DNA from: a virus
IMG/VR virus record: IMGVR_UViG_3300025570_000047
Span: 1-35,933 of that record
Length of the DNA: 35,933 nt
Direction: 5' to 3' (one strand)
Position 1 is the first letter of the stretch; every line of letters begins with the position of its first letter. A program made the translations under genes and the position numbers. This document shows, in pieces, positions 24,901-32,288 of this stretch. The notes beneath the pieces are model-generated. The model saw nothing but the letters and a program-made list of their open reading frames with translations, had not been told where the DNA came from and did not search any database.

Positions 24901-27296
24901 CTCGTCTTGCGAGTTCTACAAGCTCCCTCAATCAAGAGGTAGGCAACTTCATTACAGATATAAACATGAAGCCGTATCTGAGAAGACAACAAATTAAAGT
25001 TCTAGTAACTGGATTAAGACCAAACACTAGACATTACTTTTTCTTTGATCAGAAGTCTGTCGATTCTCATGTGTCACCTGGCACGGGAATTACATACGGT
25101 AGGCAAAATAGCTCTAACCTAGACGTTAGACGAGTGGGATACTTAGCATCAAATGCAGGAGAGGCAGTAAGAACTGATAGCAACGGAGTACTAAGTGCAG
25201 TATTCGTACTACCAGCAAGCACATTCTTTGTTGGAGAGAATGTTTTAGAGGTGGTCGATGTGGACACATATGGCTCTATAGACTCTGCATCAACGTCTTA
25301 CAGCAGAGCAACTTACAGAGGATATAACTTCGCTGTAAACAAGACCGACTTGAGCGTTACCACCAGAACTCCAGACTTCGACACCTCAGTTAGCATCACA
25401 ACTAGAGAAACTCAGCGACAAGTGGGTGATCCTATTGCTCAGACTTTCCGAGTGAAGTCATCTAGCACCAATAACGCAAATGTTGCTATGATCAGTGATA
25501 TAGACGTTTACTTCAAGCAGAAGAGTGCCACTACTGGTGTGACTCTACAGATAAGAGAAGTTGTCAATGGATATCCATCGAAGAAAGTTCTTCCGTTTGC
25601 ATCTAAGCATCTAGATGCATCTCAAGTTCTTATATCTCCTAATGGAATTACTGCAACGACATTTACCTTTGACAATCCAGTCAGATTGAGTGCAAATGCC
25701 GAGTACGCATTTGTAGTTATACCAGACGCTAACTCTCCAGACTATCTCATCTATACTTCTAAAGTTGGATCTACTAGCCTATCTAAAGGAACTGCGGCAT
25801 CGCAAGTTGCTGTTACTAATGACTGGGGTGATGGGGTATTATTTACATCAACAAACGATAGTGCTTGGAAATCATATCAAGATGAAGACATTAAATTTAT
25901 ATTGAAAAGGTATGACTTCAACGCATCTGGTACTATAGATTTAGTACCTAATGATATGGAGTTTATGACAGTTCGTGAGAATATACTATCGTTTATAGAT
26001 GACGAATATGCATATATTAAGAAGGCTGATTCTTACACAGCAGGCATATCTGGCGATCAATTGAATATTGTGACTATATCTGGCACTACGATATTCGCTG
26101 TAGGCGACTACATGTACCTTCAAGATAGCACAGCTACAAACGATATTGTCGCTAAGATCCTGGATCTACAGACGACTGCTGCATCGACTATAATAACATT
26201 AGACACGCCTTTCTTTGAAGCTACAACTACTGCTGTTGCGTTTGTTTGTGTAGCGGGTAGAGTATCACACTACAATTCCAGAAAAGCTGATGAGTTACAC
26301 ATTAAAGGCAGTTCTGCTACGCCAACCAACTTCATTGATGATAATGCAGTCTCGACTATCGGAGCGTTCACGCCTCAGCAGACTTATACGATTACTAGCT
26401 TGGGATCATCCACAACACAACAAAACTGGACTGATGCTGGCGCAGGATCTTCTCCTTATCTCGGACAAGTATTCGTAGCATTAATTGCTGGTACACCAGG
26501 TGACGGTACTGCCAGAAAAAATAGTCAAGTGATAAAAGGAATAGATAGTGGAGCCACGGCTATAGTCACTAGCGTAAACAATAAGAAGATTTCATATTTT
26601 CAGGCACAAATTTACACTAGCGACACTACGAACACTTCTAGCGACCTGACACTCTATAACGGAAACACGATAGATAAGTCTATATCTAAGAACGCTAACA
26701 CGTACACCCATAATAGCTTAAGATCAATTATGAGTAAGAGTCGTATAGTGAATGCCGCAGATACTACCACAGAAGACTTCAAGGTAAGAGTCTCTATGGC
26801 AAACAATAGCTACTCTTCAGCTACTCCTATCGTCGATAAATCTCTATCTGAAATCAACGCTTACGAGTATCACATCACAAATTCTGCGTCATCCACTTCT
26901 AGTTGGATATCAAAAGAAGTAGTGTTGAAGGCCGGGCTTGAAGCTGACGGAATGAAGGCGTTAGTATCAGCGTATCGACCTGCAGGAACATTCGTTGATG
27001 TATATGCGAGATTTGTGTATCCTGAAAACATAGAGACTAAGAGTGCTTGGATTGAACTCGACAATGCTAATCCTGATCTATACTCTAACACGAGTAATAC
27101 TAAAGACTATAGAGAGTTCGAATACAATTTAACCAATGAGACCACTTCTTTCAGGTCTTTCCAATTAAAGTTTGTTTTGAGACACGGCACTACAGGATCA
27201 GGCAATGAGCTAGATACGCCAGAGCTAGGTACGTTAACTCCTGATATCAACTTGTTTGCGCACATATACGACTATCGAGCAATTGCGTTAACATGA
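21903..27296 (+). CDS. Giant DUF4815-type baseplate/fibre structural protein
   Basis: At 1797 aa this is the largest complete gene of the window. The N-terminus is the DUF4815 hallmark: INTDLNVDPYYDDFNEEKQF followed by RVLFKPAKAVQARELTQLQT (27-46), QVERFG and YKEGTIISGI. Many beta domains follow. A helical stretch with QIEQKIDGLIDIVSLSLLEK lies near residue 800, and residues 1492-1537 carry the small YxIxxxG module shared with gp8 and the spike. The C-terminal part contains jelly-roll-like stretches. By position after gp8 it corresponds to the T4 gp9-gp10 slot (outer wedge/fibre attachment), but there is no sequence similarity to those that I can see. AGGAAAGAG precedes the ATG; the stop overlaps the next start (ATGATGA). 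Confidence 0.87.
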   Translation: MGINTDLNVDPYYDDFNEEKQFNRVLFKPAKAVQARELTQLQTILQKQVERFGSNIYKEGTIISGINMTARDDLFYVKLNDQTGFTDPSIYDQIANNDGTKSTYTITGLTSGLKAEIVKGEPGFQTQDPNLKTFFIKYLNTSQDNQTDVKQFLQGENLKIRDSIENLVGDVTVASVSNHVGKSFGVSCEEGVIYQKGHFIFVDNQFIIVSKYTNTPGTVSVGFTVKENIIDSDADTTLLDNASGFNNENAPGADRLQLVPTLVSYNTASEPTEFFALIRYVEGKPVRIRDVTEFNTVNKELARRTYEESGNYVVNGLKVSLEKEGNSAYAVVSPGKAYVYGKEVIGVSPTKLLIPPVTATQSKTLQHTGVSYGQYFTYNSDAEAVLDNYEFDGSRYNLLNGSTVIGTCSVANVTPGKIYVYGIVKNVGQEVTAITKVGITTLTNSGKLFDAAQGSMIFDTGKNGISSIDNVSVVKRVRDTSISLSSSTLTLTGTATEKPLITDIYALDSGGQIITATALYAGNNVNVTLSATDGEVLYYSVVETNVAHDTLAETVAFVKTVYDTANGGHLGVSNAVEIVSVKDNFGAAGSLDVTSKFRLVRNQKDGYYGRSYITLYAGETLANSNLLIEFRYLKRTSTVSGGYLTANSYANVTSKNLVHNYTSKSLVEHNLIDSYDFRPYATDAVNPSLGSAGAPTVLSTNPLALSISRGIAPANSATIMGDQTYYMSRIDSVVLDEYSNITLLKGGEDENPSVPTSRELYAIGNITIPGNTSEISGEDKITVSSVSTKNYTMKDIGQIEQKIDGLIDIVSLSLLEKETSNLEIRDGNGLNRFKNGILADSIRDLNIADIRDPEFRAAIDNGRTVATPAVTQFPVDLKVGSGSGVNTAFPDVITLADTGTKVEVISQPYATNFRNCVSNFYSFEGKAVIDPPFTSGYDVIQNPAVNIEIDIAGPMLDLVDNLQEFMPLTTEAIIGEERTGTNRPRRRVIMGEFTQTISQTRLASSTSSLNQEVGNFITDINMKPYLRRQQIKVLVTGLRPNTRHYFFFDQKSVDSHVSPGTGITYGRQNSSNLDVRRVGYLASNAGEAVRTDSNGVLSAVFVLPASTFFVGENVLEVVDVDTYGSIDSASTSYSRATYRGYNFAVNKTDLSVTTRTPDFDTSVSITTRETQRQVGDPIAQTFRVKSSSTNNANVAMISDIDVYFKQKSATTGVTLQIREVVNGYPSKKVLPFASKHLDASQVLISPNGITATTFTFDNPVRLSANAEYAFVVIPDANSPDYLIYTSKVGSTSLSKGTAASQVAVTNDWGDGVLFTSTNDSAWKSYQDEDIKFILKRYDFNASGTIDLVPNDMEFMTVRENILSFIDDEYAYIKKADSYTAGISGDQLNIVTISGTTIFAVGDYMYLQDSTATNDIVAKILDLQTTAASTIITLDTPFFEATTTAVAFVCVAGRVSHYNSRKADELHIKGSSATPTNFIDDNAVSTIGAFTPQQTYTITSLGSSTTQQNWTDAGAGSSPYLGQVFVALIAGTPGDGTARKNSQVIKGIDSGATAIVTSVNNKKISYFQAQIYTSDTTNTSSDLTLYNGNTIDKSISKNANTYTHNSLRSIMSKSRIVNAADTTTEDFKVRVSMANNSYSSATPIVDKSLSEINAYEYHITNSASSTSSWISKEVVLKAGLEADGMKALVSAYRPAGTFVDVYARFVYPENIETKSAWIELDNANPDLYSNTSNTKDYREFEYNLTNETTSFRSFQLKFVLRHGTTGSGNELDTPELGTLTPDINLFAHIYDYRAIALT

Positions 27297-27484
27297 TGAG
27301 TACGGATAAATACACTAGAACGTCTAATGATGTCGGGTTAGTGAATACCGACATCACGGCATATAGGGACGCTCTTGCAAAAAAGAAACGAGCTAAATAT
27401 ATCAACGGACTAGAGCAGAGAATAGATAAACTGGAGTCTGCTATGGATCTATTACAAAAAACTGTCAAAGAGATAACGAAATGA
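27293..27484 (+). CDS. 63-aa coiled-coil protein linking two fibre genes
   Basis: The ORF starts in a four-base ATGA overlap with the DUF4815 stop and ends in another ATGA overlap with the fibre start (27481-27484). The protein has a polar N-terminus (TRTSNDVGLVNTDITAYRDA) and then a basic patch (KKKRAK) and a short leucine-zipper-like helix (LEQRIDKLESAMDLLQKTVK, about 40-59). Such a helix suggests an oligomerising adaptor or assembly chaperone for the fibre. No family is recognised. Two adjacent ATGs (27293 and 27296) are possible starts. Confidence 0.8.
   Translation: MMSTDKYTRTSNDVGLVNTDITAYRDALAKKKRAKYINGLEQRIDKLESAMDLLQKTVKEITK
27305..27312 (+). promoter_or_regulatory. Weak late-promoter-like box GATAAATA
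   Basis: GATAAATA followed by C lies inside the first codons of the 63-aa ORF, 169 bases before the collar fibre gene. It differs from the consensus in the first base. It is coding sequence as well, and I regard it as only a possible promoter. Confidence 0.25.
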
Positions 27485-29235
27485 GTGTAATTATTACTAC
27501 TATATCAAATACAGATACTTTTGGTACTTGGAAAACAAAGACCAATGATCTCATCGCTGTAGCTGCTAAAGCCGTGACTATGGGAGATGCTAACGCAGGA
27601 AACATTGCGCTCGATGGTGATATTACCTTAGAAACTGGTCACACAATCACAGTTGATAATATAATCAAGAGTTCCACAGCTTCGATCATATCTCTGAAAA
27701 GCGACACGAAAGTCGAAGGCGATCTAACAATAGATAACGGTGCGCAGGTCGCTAAGATTCAGATAGCTAGAGCTGATTCCAATAAGTGGACAATCGAGAC
27801 TAATAATACTCACAGCGAATTGAAGATAAAGAATGTTGGTGGAAACTTTATACAGTTCACATCTACCGCAATAACGACATCCCCCGGCATGACTATGAAT
27901 GAGGATGTGTTACCTGCAACACTCACTAAAAGGATAACACATACTGGCACTGGCTCTAGTGGATCTTCTTTTGCAGATTGTGATATTGCCGCAGGCAATA
28001 TTACTGGATTGAGTACTCTTGGAACATCGGGTAGTCCCATTGTGAGTTCGGTATTAACTAGTGTTGACATTAATGGCGGTGCTATCGATGGTACACCTAT
28101 TGGCAACAGCTCAAGATCAACAGGCAAATTCAGTACAGTTAATGCTACAGGTACAATCACAGCAAATGCATTTAGCGGGAGCTTAACAGGTAATGTCAAT
28201 GGCAACCTTGCTGGTAACGTTACAAGTAGTGGTACATCGACTTTTGGAACACTTACTGCGTCTACTATCAACATGATCAATATTACATCCACTGGCCTTG
28301 GCACATTCTCCACTGTAGATATCAATGGCGGTGCTATCGATGGTACACCTATTGGCAACAGCTCAAGATCAACAGGCAAATTCAGTTCAGTTAATGCTAC
28401 ATTGTCAGTCCAAGGATTAACCCTCAGTGCAACAGGTCAAGTGAGTGGCGGTAGCTTAGATATAAATGGTAACGCAGATATCAGTGGTAATCTTGTCGTT
28501 GGAGGAACACTTACTGCAAATGTATCAGGTAGTTCTGGTACTGCTGGTGGGTTGACAGAATCTGGCCTCGTCGCAGTATTGAAGGCAGTATATCCTATTG
28601 GCTCATTATATACTACAACAACTGGTGTAGATCCCAGTACTGATAGATCCACTAATAATACAGGTGGTCTAGGTTTTGGTACTTGGCAAAGATATGCAGA
28701 AGGTCGCACCCTCGTAAGCCAAGATAGTGGTACTACAATAAATTCTGCAAGCTGTACTTATGCTGCAGGCGGCGAAGGCATTATCACACTAGGTCTCGCT
28801 GACACGCACCCATACCGCCGGGGTGATTCCGTCGATATTTCCGGATTTTCGAATCAGGATATGAATCGTAACTACATAATTTATCGTGACCGCCCCACCA
28901 ACATCGAACTGAAAAACATTCAGGGAATTCCTGCCACTTCCAATTTGTCAGCGGCAAACGGACAAACCAGAAGTCTTTCCAGTAACTACTATGATACTTT
29001 GGGTTATGTTGACGGTTACAGTGAAGTCTACTTAAAGGATACTGAGTCTGGATTACCTAGACATACACATACTTTGCTTGGTGGCGGATTTAATGGTAGT
29101 TCAGGCGCAGAACCCGGCAGCAACACAGGGAATCAGTTAGGGAATGTCGGCTTTGCTGAAGGTCAAGACGCCGTCCACTCCCACACCAATAGGATGCCAT
29201 ATAAAGTTGTATCTATCTGGATACGAACTGCTTAA
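27481..29235 (+). CDS. Collar-type tail fibre (gp12-like receptor-binding region)
   Basis: This is a 584-aa fibre. Residues 1-150 are a beta-rich attachment region. Residues 150-375 carry triple-helix repeats, including two nearly identical copies of a unit around DINGGAIDGTPIGNSSRSTG. The head begins at about 375 with AVLKAVYPIGSLYTTTT and LGFGTWQRYAEGRTLV, the phage tail collar domain. It ends with SGLPRHTHTLLGGGF and AVHSHTNRMPYKVVSIWIRT, where the HxH motifs bind metal in T4 gp12. An additional segment (about 420-505) is inserted in the head loop, with different codon usage. It overlaps the preceding gene by ATGA. It probably contacts the host receptor. Confidence 0.85.
   Translation: MSVIITTISNTDTFGTWKTKTNDLIAVAAKAVTMGDANAGNIALDGDITLETGHTITVDNIIKSSTASIISLKSDTKVEGDLTIDNGAQVAKIQIARADSNKWTIETNNTHSELKIKNVGGNFIQFTSTAITTSPGMTMNEDVLPATLTKRITHTGTGSSGSSFADCDIAAGNITGLSTLGTSGSPIVSSVLTSVDINGGAIDGTPIGNSSRSTGKFSTVNATGTITANAFSGSLTGNVNGNLAGNVTSSGTSTFGTLTASTINMINITSTGLGTFSTVDINGGAIDGTPIGNSSRSTGKFSSVNATLSVQGLTLSATGQVSGGSLDINGNADISGNLVVGGTLTANVSGSSGTAGGLTESGLVAVLKAVYPIGSLYTTTTGVDPSTDRSTNNTGGLGFGTWQRYAEGRTLVSQDSGTTINSASCTYAAGGEGIITLGLADTHPYRRGDSVDISGFSNQDMNRNYIIYRDRPTNIELKNIQGIPATSNLSAANGQTRSLSSNYYDTLGYVDGYSEVYLKDTESGLPRHTHTLLGGGFNGSSGAEPGSNTGNQLGNVGFAEGQDAVHSHTNRMPYKVVSIWIRTA
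28072..28148 (+). repeat. 77-bp direct repeat, copy 1 (in the collar fibre gene)
   Basis: This is identical to 28324-28400 except for one base (CAGTACAG versus CAGTTCAG). The copies are 252 bases apart, exactly 84 codons, so the reading frame is kept. It codes for a shaft unit around NGGAIDGTPIGNSSRSTGKF. Confidence 0.97.
28324..28400 (+). repeat. 77-bp direct repeat, copy 2 (in the collar fibre gene)
   Basis: This is the second copy of the unit at 28072-28148, with one mismatch. The near identity means either recent duplication or continuing gene conversion, and recombination between the copies would delete 84 codons of shaft in frame. Confidence 0.97.
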
Positions 29236-29253
29236 TGATCTACACACGAACAT

Positions 29254-29261
29254 TATAAATA
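29254..29261 (+). promoter_or_regulatory. T4-type late promoter box before the spike-like gene
   Basis: An exact TATAAATA lies in the 56-base gap between the collar fibre and the next gene, 31 bases before its ATG. AGGAAATAGG follows as ribosome binding site. Confidence 0.85.
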
Positions 29262-29291
29262 TAAAGTAATTACCAATCTAAGGAAATAGGA

Positions 29292-32279
29292 ATGTCGAAT
29301 AAGAAGTTTACAGATTTACCGGAATTAGATGCCCTGGCGGATGCGGATTTGTTCGCCGTCACGGACAGTGACGCCACCACATCTAAGCACATAGTCGCTT
29401 CTAATGTTACTAACTTTATTCTATCCGATGTTAACGTAGCGTCAAAAGCTGCCACTATAGTTGATAAGATTAATCTCATAAATCCTACCCTCGGTAATAA
29501 TCTTGGTGCTCAACGATTGTGGATCACTGACGCATATCAGCCAGGAGAATACTTTTTAAACTATTCGAACCTGACTAATAAGCCTACGATACCTACAAAT
29601 ACTTCTACATTCGGCACTGTAGAAGGATTCACTAACGACGGCAATCTCGTATCACATGATAGTACTGCCAACCCACCAAAAATGGTGGTATCTGGCACTG
29701 GATCGACAACACAGGTAATGACATCCGATTATGTGAATGAAGGCGCTGTTAATCTATTCTACCAAGATCAGCGAGTTGACGATAGACAAGCCCTGAATTT
29801 TGGTAACCTGTTCAACACATACAGTAGCACATTTGATGGCGGTGAAGTTCGAGATAGCTTGCAAGATGTTCTAGGAACATTTCAAAACATTGCTGACAAT
29901 CAATCGAATGTTCTGAGAATATCAGATAAAAATGTAGAAGCTAACTTCTCAGCTGGCCAACTGATAAGAATATATGGCGCATCGGCAAACACTGCCAATA
30001 ACATAACAACCTCGCCCGGATTAACGCTGACAGTTTCGAATGGGGGCGGATTCACGGCTTCCTCAGGTACAAATTCTAAACTTTTTGAATATAGAGTAGC
30101 ACTCTTTAATCTTCAGACAGGCGAAGTAGGCCCACCATCAGCCACATCATCTGTAACAGTATATAATGAAGGCAATGATGTGTTGGGCGAATTCAATACT
30201 AATAATTTTATCAGTCTTGCACTCACAGGGCAATCAGGAAGCCAAGGTATTTTGGTGTATAGACAGGTTGCAGGTGCAGGTGGGTTTAAGCTACTGGCCG
30301 TATTGGGATCTAAAGATTTATTAGTCGCTTGGAAAGACTATCACACATTCGACTACACTAGTTGGTCTGGAAAAAACTCTACCGACAATACGTACATTAG
30401 CACCACACACTTTCCTGTAACTGTACACACTGGCGCACTTAGAGGTTGGACTGATGTGACTATATCTAGCATAAGCAGTCAGGCTACATCTTTCGACTTA
30501 AACTTCGACACAGCATACGTTTATGTGGACACTTCTGGCGGTGCTCAAGTAGCACACAACGACACAAACAAGATAAATGAAGCTATTGTGACGAAGGCGA
30601 CACAGGGTAGAAAGAGTGTAGAGTTGAACGCTAAGACGTATAACGTATCTCATATCGCAGTACCCAGTAACTTTGGTCTTATAGGAACAGCTAACATCAC
30701 ACAGATTAAGAAGCTGCCATGGGCGTCTTACGCTGTTAACGAGCCAGATAATTCGATCATTAGGTCTACAGTAACATCTAATGCAACGGCAATATCTCTT
30801 GTAGGCATAGATATGGACGGCAATATAAAAAGTCAATTCTTACATAACGATGATGAAGACGTTACTATAAACTATGCACTAGATTTTGGATTAAATCCAT
30901 CGTCGATTCTTTTGGATATGTGTAGAGTTAAAAATATAATTGGCGGTGGCGTTTACGCATCGTCTCCTGTTGAGTTTAAACTAACTACAAGTGAAGTTGT
31001 AAATAGCGGCGTGACAGACAGATGGTCATTCTCTCCTCTAATTGTAGATAATGGAACAAGCACACTCATTACTGGTAATAGATTTCAAAATTTCACAGAC
31101 TCTGTTGATGCTTCTGTAACAGCTCAAGGCGTTATAGCAAATAACGTGGTTAAGGCATGTGGCGCTGGCATATTCACTTACGGATCATCATTCTTAGTAT
31201 CTTCTCCTAACGTATTGATCGGTGCGGCTAACGAGTATCTATCTAGTCCAGACATCTTGAATAGTGAGTACGATTCAATCAATATAAATCTAGGCATAGC
31301 CGAATCGACTGCGCCATATGGTAGCTCTGCGCACGTATATCAAGAAAACGGAGCAGCTTTCAATCTGGCTCAAACTAGCATAGAAGCTCAGCCGGCAACG
31401 ATTGAGTATAGAGTAAAATTAATAAGGAAGCTCTCTAACGGAGATGAAGAAGTATACGGCAATCTAGTTGGCGCAGGCGCAAAGGGCATTGACGGAGTTA
31501 ACTGGTCGACAATCGCTAATGATGGATTCATACAAGGTAAACGATATAGAATAATCGCTCCAGGCGATACAAACTGGACAGCAATTGGTGCACCTAACGC
31601 CAACGTAGGCACATCATTTGTTAAGAACAATGTTGCTGTGACAGGTACCACAGGCACAGCAACTCCCGACGAGTTTGTTGGATATAGTGCTAATAAGCCT
31701 ATTTACATTAAAGATATTGATTCAGGCATGAATAGAGCATTAGGTCAATTTAAGTTTGAGATAAACGACACTGAAGGCAGTACTGCGAGCTGGACAAATC
31801 TGACTAGTGGAATATACTCTAAGGGTCAGCTTGCGACACTGTACGCTGGGCAAATAACAGCAGGGAATCATCCTGCTGGCTCTGCTCATGTCGGCGTAGC
31901 GTGGACAGCGAATTATAGAGGTTACGCTAATGCGGGTTCAATAATCGCATCGGGCACTTGGGATGCAACAGATACAACAAACCCTACATATACTGTAACT
32001 GTAACACCGTCTTCTTTAAATGTGCCTCTAGCTATTGGTCACGTTATTAGAATTGATGGACACGGCACTTTCGCTTTAGGTAGTGCCATTAATTATGGAC
32101 AAATAGCTAACATAGCCGACAGTGGCGATAATAAGATACTAGAAATCAAGTATTGGAAAGGCGGTTCAGGTGATGCTGGTGCTGGTGTTACTCCAGGCAA
32201 TGCTTCAGGCACACCAGCATCATACGGCACTATAAATATAATAGACGACTTCGTAATGGCTCAAGGGCTCATTAAATAG
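29292..32279 (+). CDS. Large tail fibre/spike with beta-helix-like body
   Basis: This is a 995-aa protein. The N-terminus (KKFTDLPELDALADADLFAV) is a type common at the start of phage fibres that attach to the baseplate. Residues 190-380 are beta-sandwich-like, with FEYRVALFNLQTGEVGPPSA. From about 420 to 650 the pattern (NDTNKINEAIVTKATQGRK, AKTYNVSHIAVPSNFGLIG, ITGNRFQNFTDSVDASVTA) resembles a pectate-lyase-type right-handed beta-helix, as in spike depolymerases. No catalytic residues can be assigned. Residues 748-794 carry the module shared with gp8 and the DUF4815 protein. The C-terminal 200 residues are Gly/Ala/Thr-rich. Receptor binding or polysaccharide recognition is inferred from the fold pattern only. 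Confidence 0.75.
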   Translation: MSNKKFTDLPELDALADADLFAVTDSDATTSKHIVASNVTNFILSDVNVASKAATIVDKINLINPTLGNNLGAQRLWITDAYQPGEYFLNYSNLTNKPTIPTNTSTFGTVEGFTNDGNLVSHDSTANPPKMVVSGTGSTTQVMTSDYVNEGAVNLFYQDQRVDDRQALNFGNLFNTYSSTFDGGEVRDSLQDVLGTFQNIADNQSNVLRISDKNVEANFSAGQLIRIYGASANTANNITTSPGLTLTVSNGGGFTASSGTNSKLFEYRVALFNLQTGEVGPPSATSSVTVYNEGNDVLGEFNTNNFISLALTGQSGSQGILVYRQVAGAGGFKLLAVLGSKDLLVAWKDYHTFDYTSWSGKNSTDNTYISTTHFPVTVHTGALRGWTDVTISSISSQATSFDLNFDTAYVYVDTSGGAQVAHNDTNKINEAIVTKATQGRKSVELNAKTYNVSHIAVPSNFGLIGTANITQIKKLPWASYAVNEPDNSIIRSTVTSNATAISLVGIDMDGNIKSQFLHNDDEDVTINYALDFGLNPSSILLDMCRVKNIIGGGVYASSPVEFKLTTSEVVNSGVTDRWSFSPLIVDNGTSTLITGNRFQNFTDSVDASVTAQGVIANNVVKACGAGIFTYGSSFLVSSPNVLIGAANEYLSSPDILNSEYDSININLGIAESTAPYGSSAHVYQENGAAFNLAQTSIEAQPATIEYRVKLIRKLSNGDEEVYGNLVGAGAKGIDGVNWSTIANDGFIQGKRYRIIAPGDTNWTAIGAPNANVGTSFVKNNVAVTGTTGTATPDEFVGYSANKPIYIKDIDSGMNRALGQFKFEINDTEGSTASWTNLTSGIYSKGQLATLYAGQITAGNHPAGSAHVGVAWTANYRGYANAGSIIASGTWDATDTTNPTYTVTVTPSSLNVPLAIGHVIRIDGHGTFALGSAINYGQIANIADSGDNKILEIKYWKGGSGDAGAGVTPGNASGTPASYGTINIIDDFVMAQGLIK
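32231..32238 (+). promoter_or_regulatory. T4-type late promoter box before the last gene
   Basis: An exact TATAAATA lies within the final codons of the preceding spike-like gene, 51 bases before the next ATG. Spacing is suitable, although the site is also coding (Thr-Ile-Asn-Ile). Confidence 0.55.
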
Positions 32280-32288
32280 GAAAAAGAA

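Noticed and set aside
27810-28379. 189-codon frame on the - strand within the collar fibre
   Set aside because: Valine/proline/leucine-rich product with the direct repeat reflected in it; clearly a shadow of the repetitive fibre sequence.
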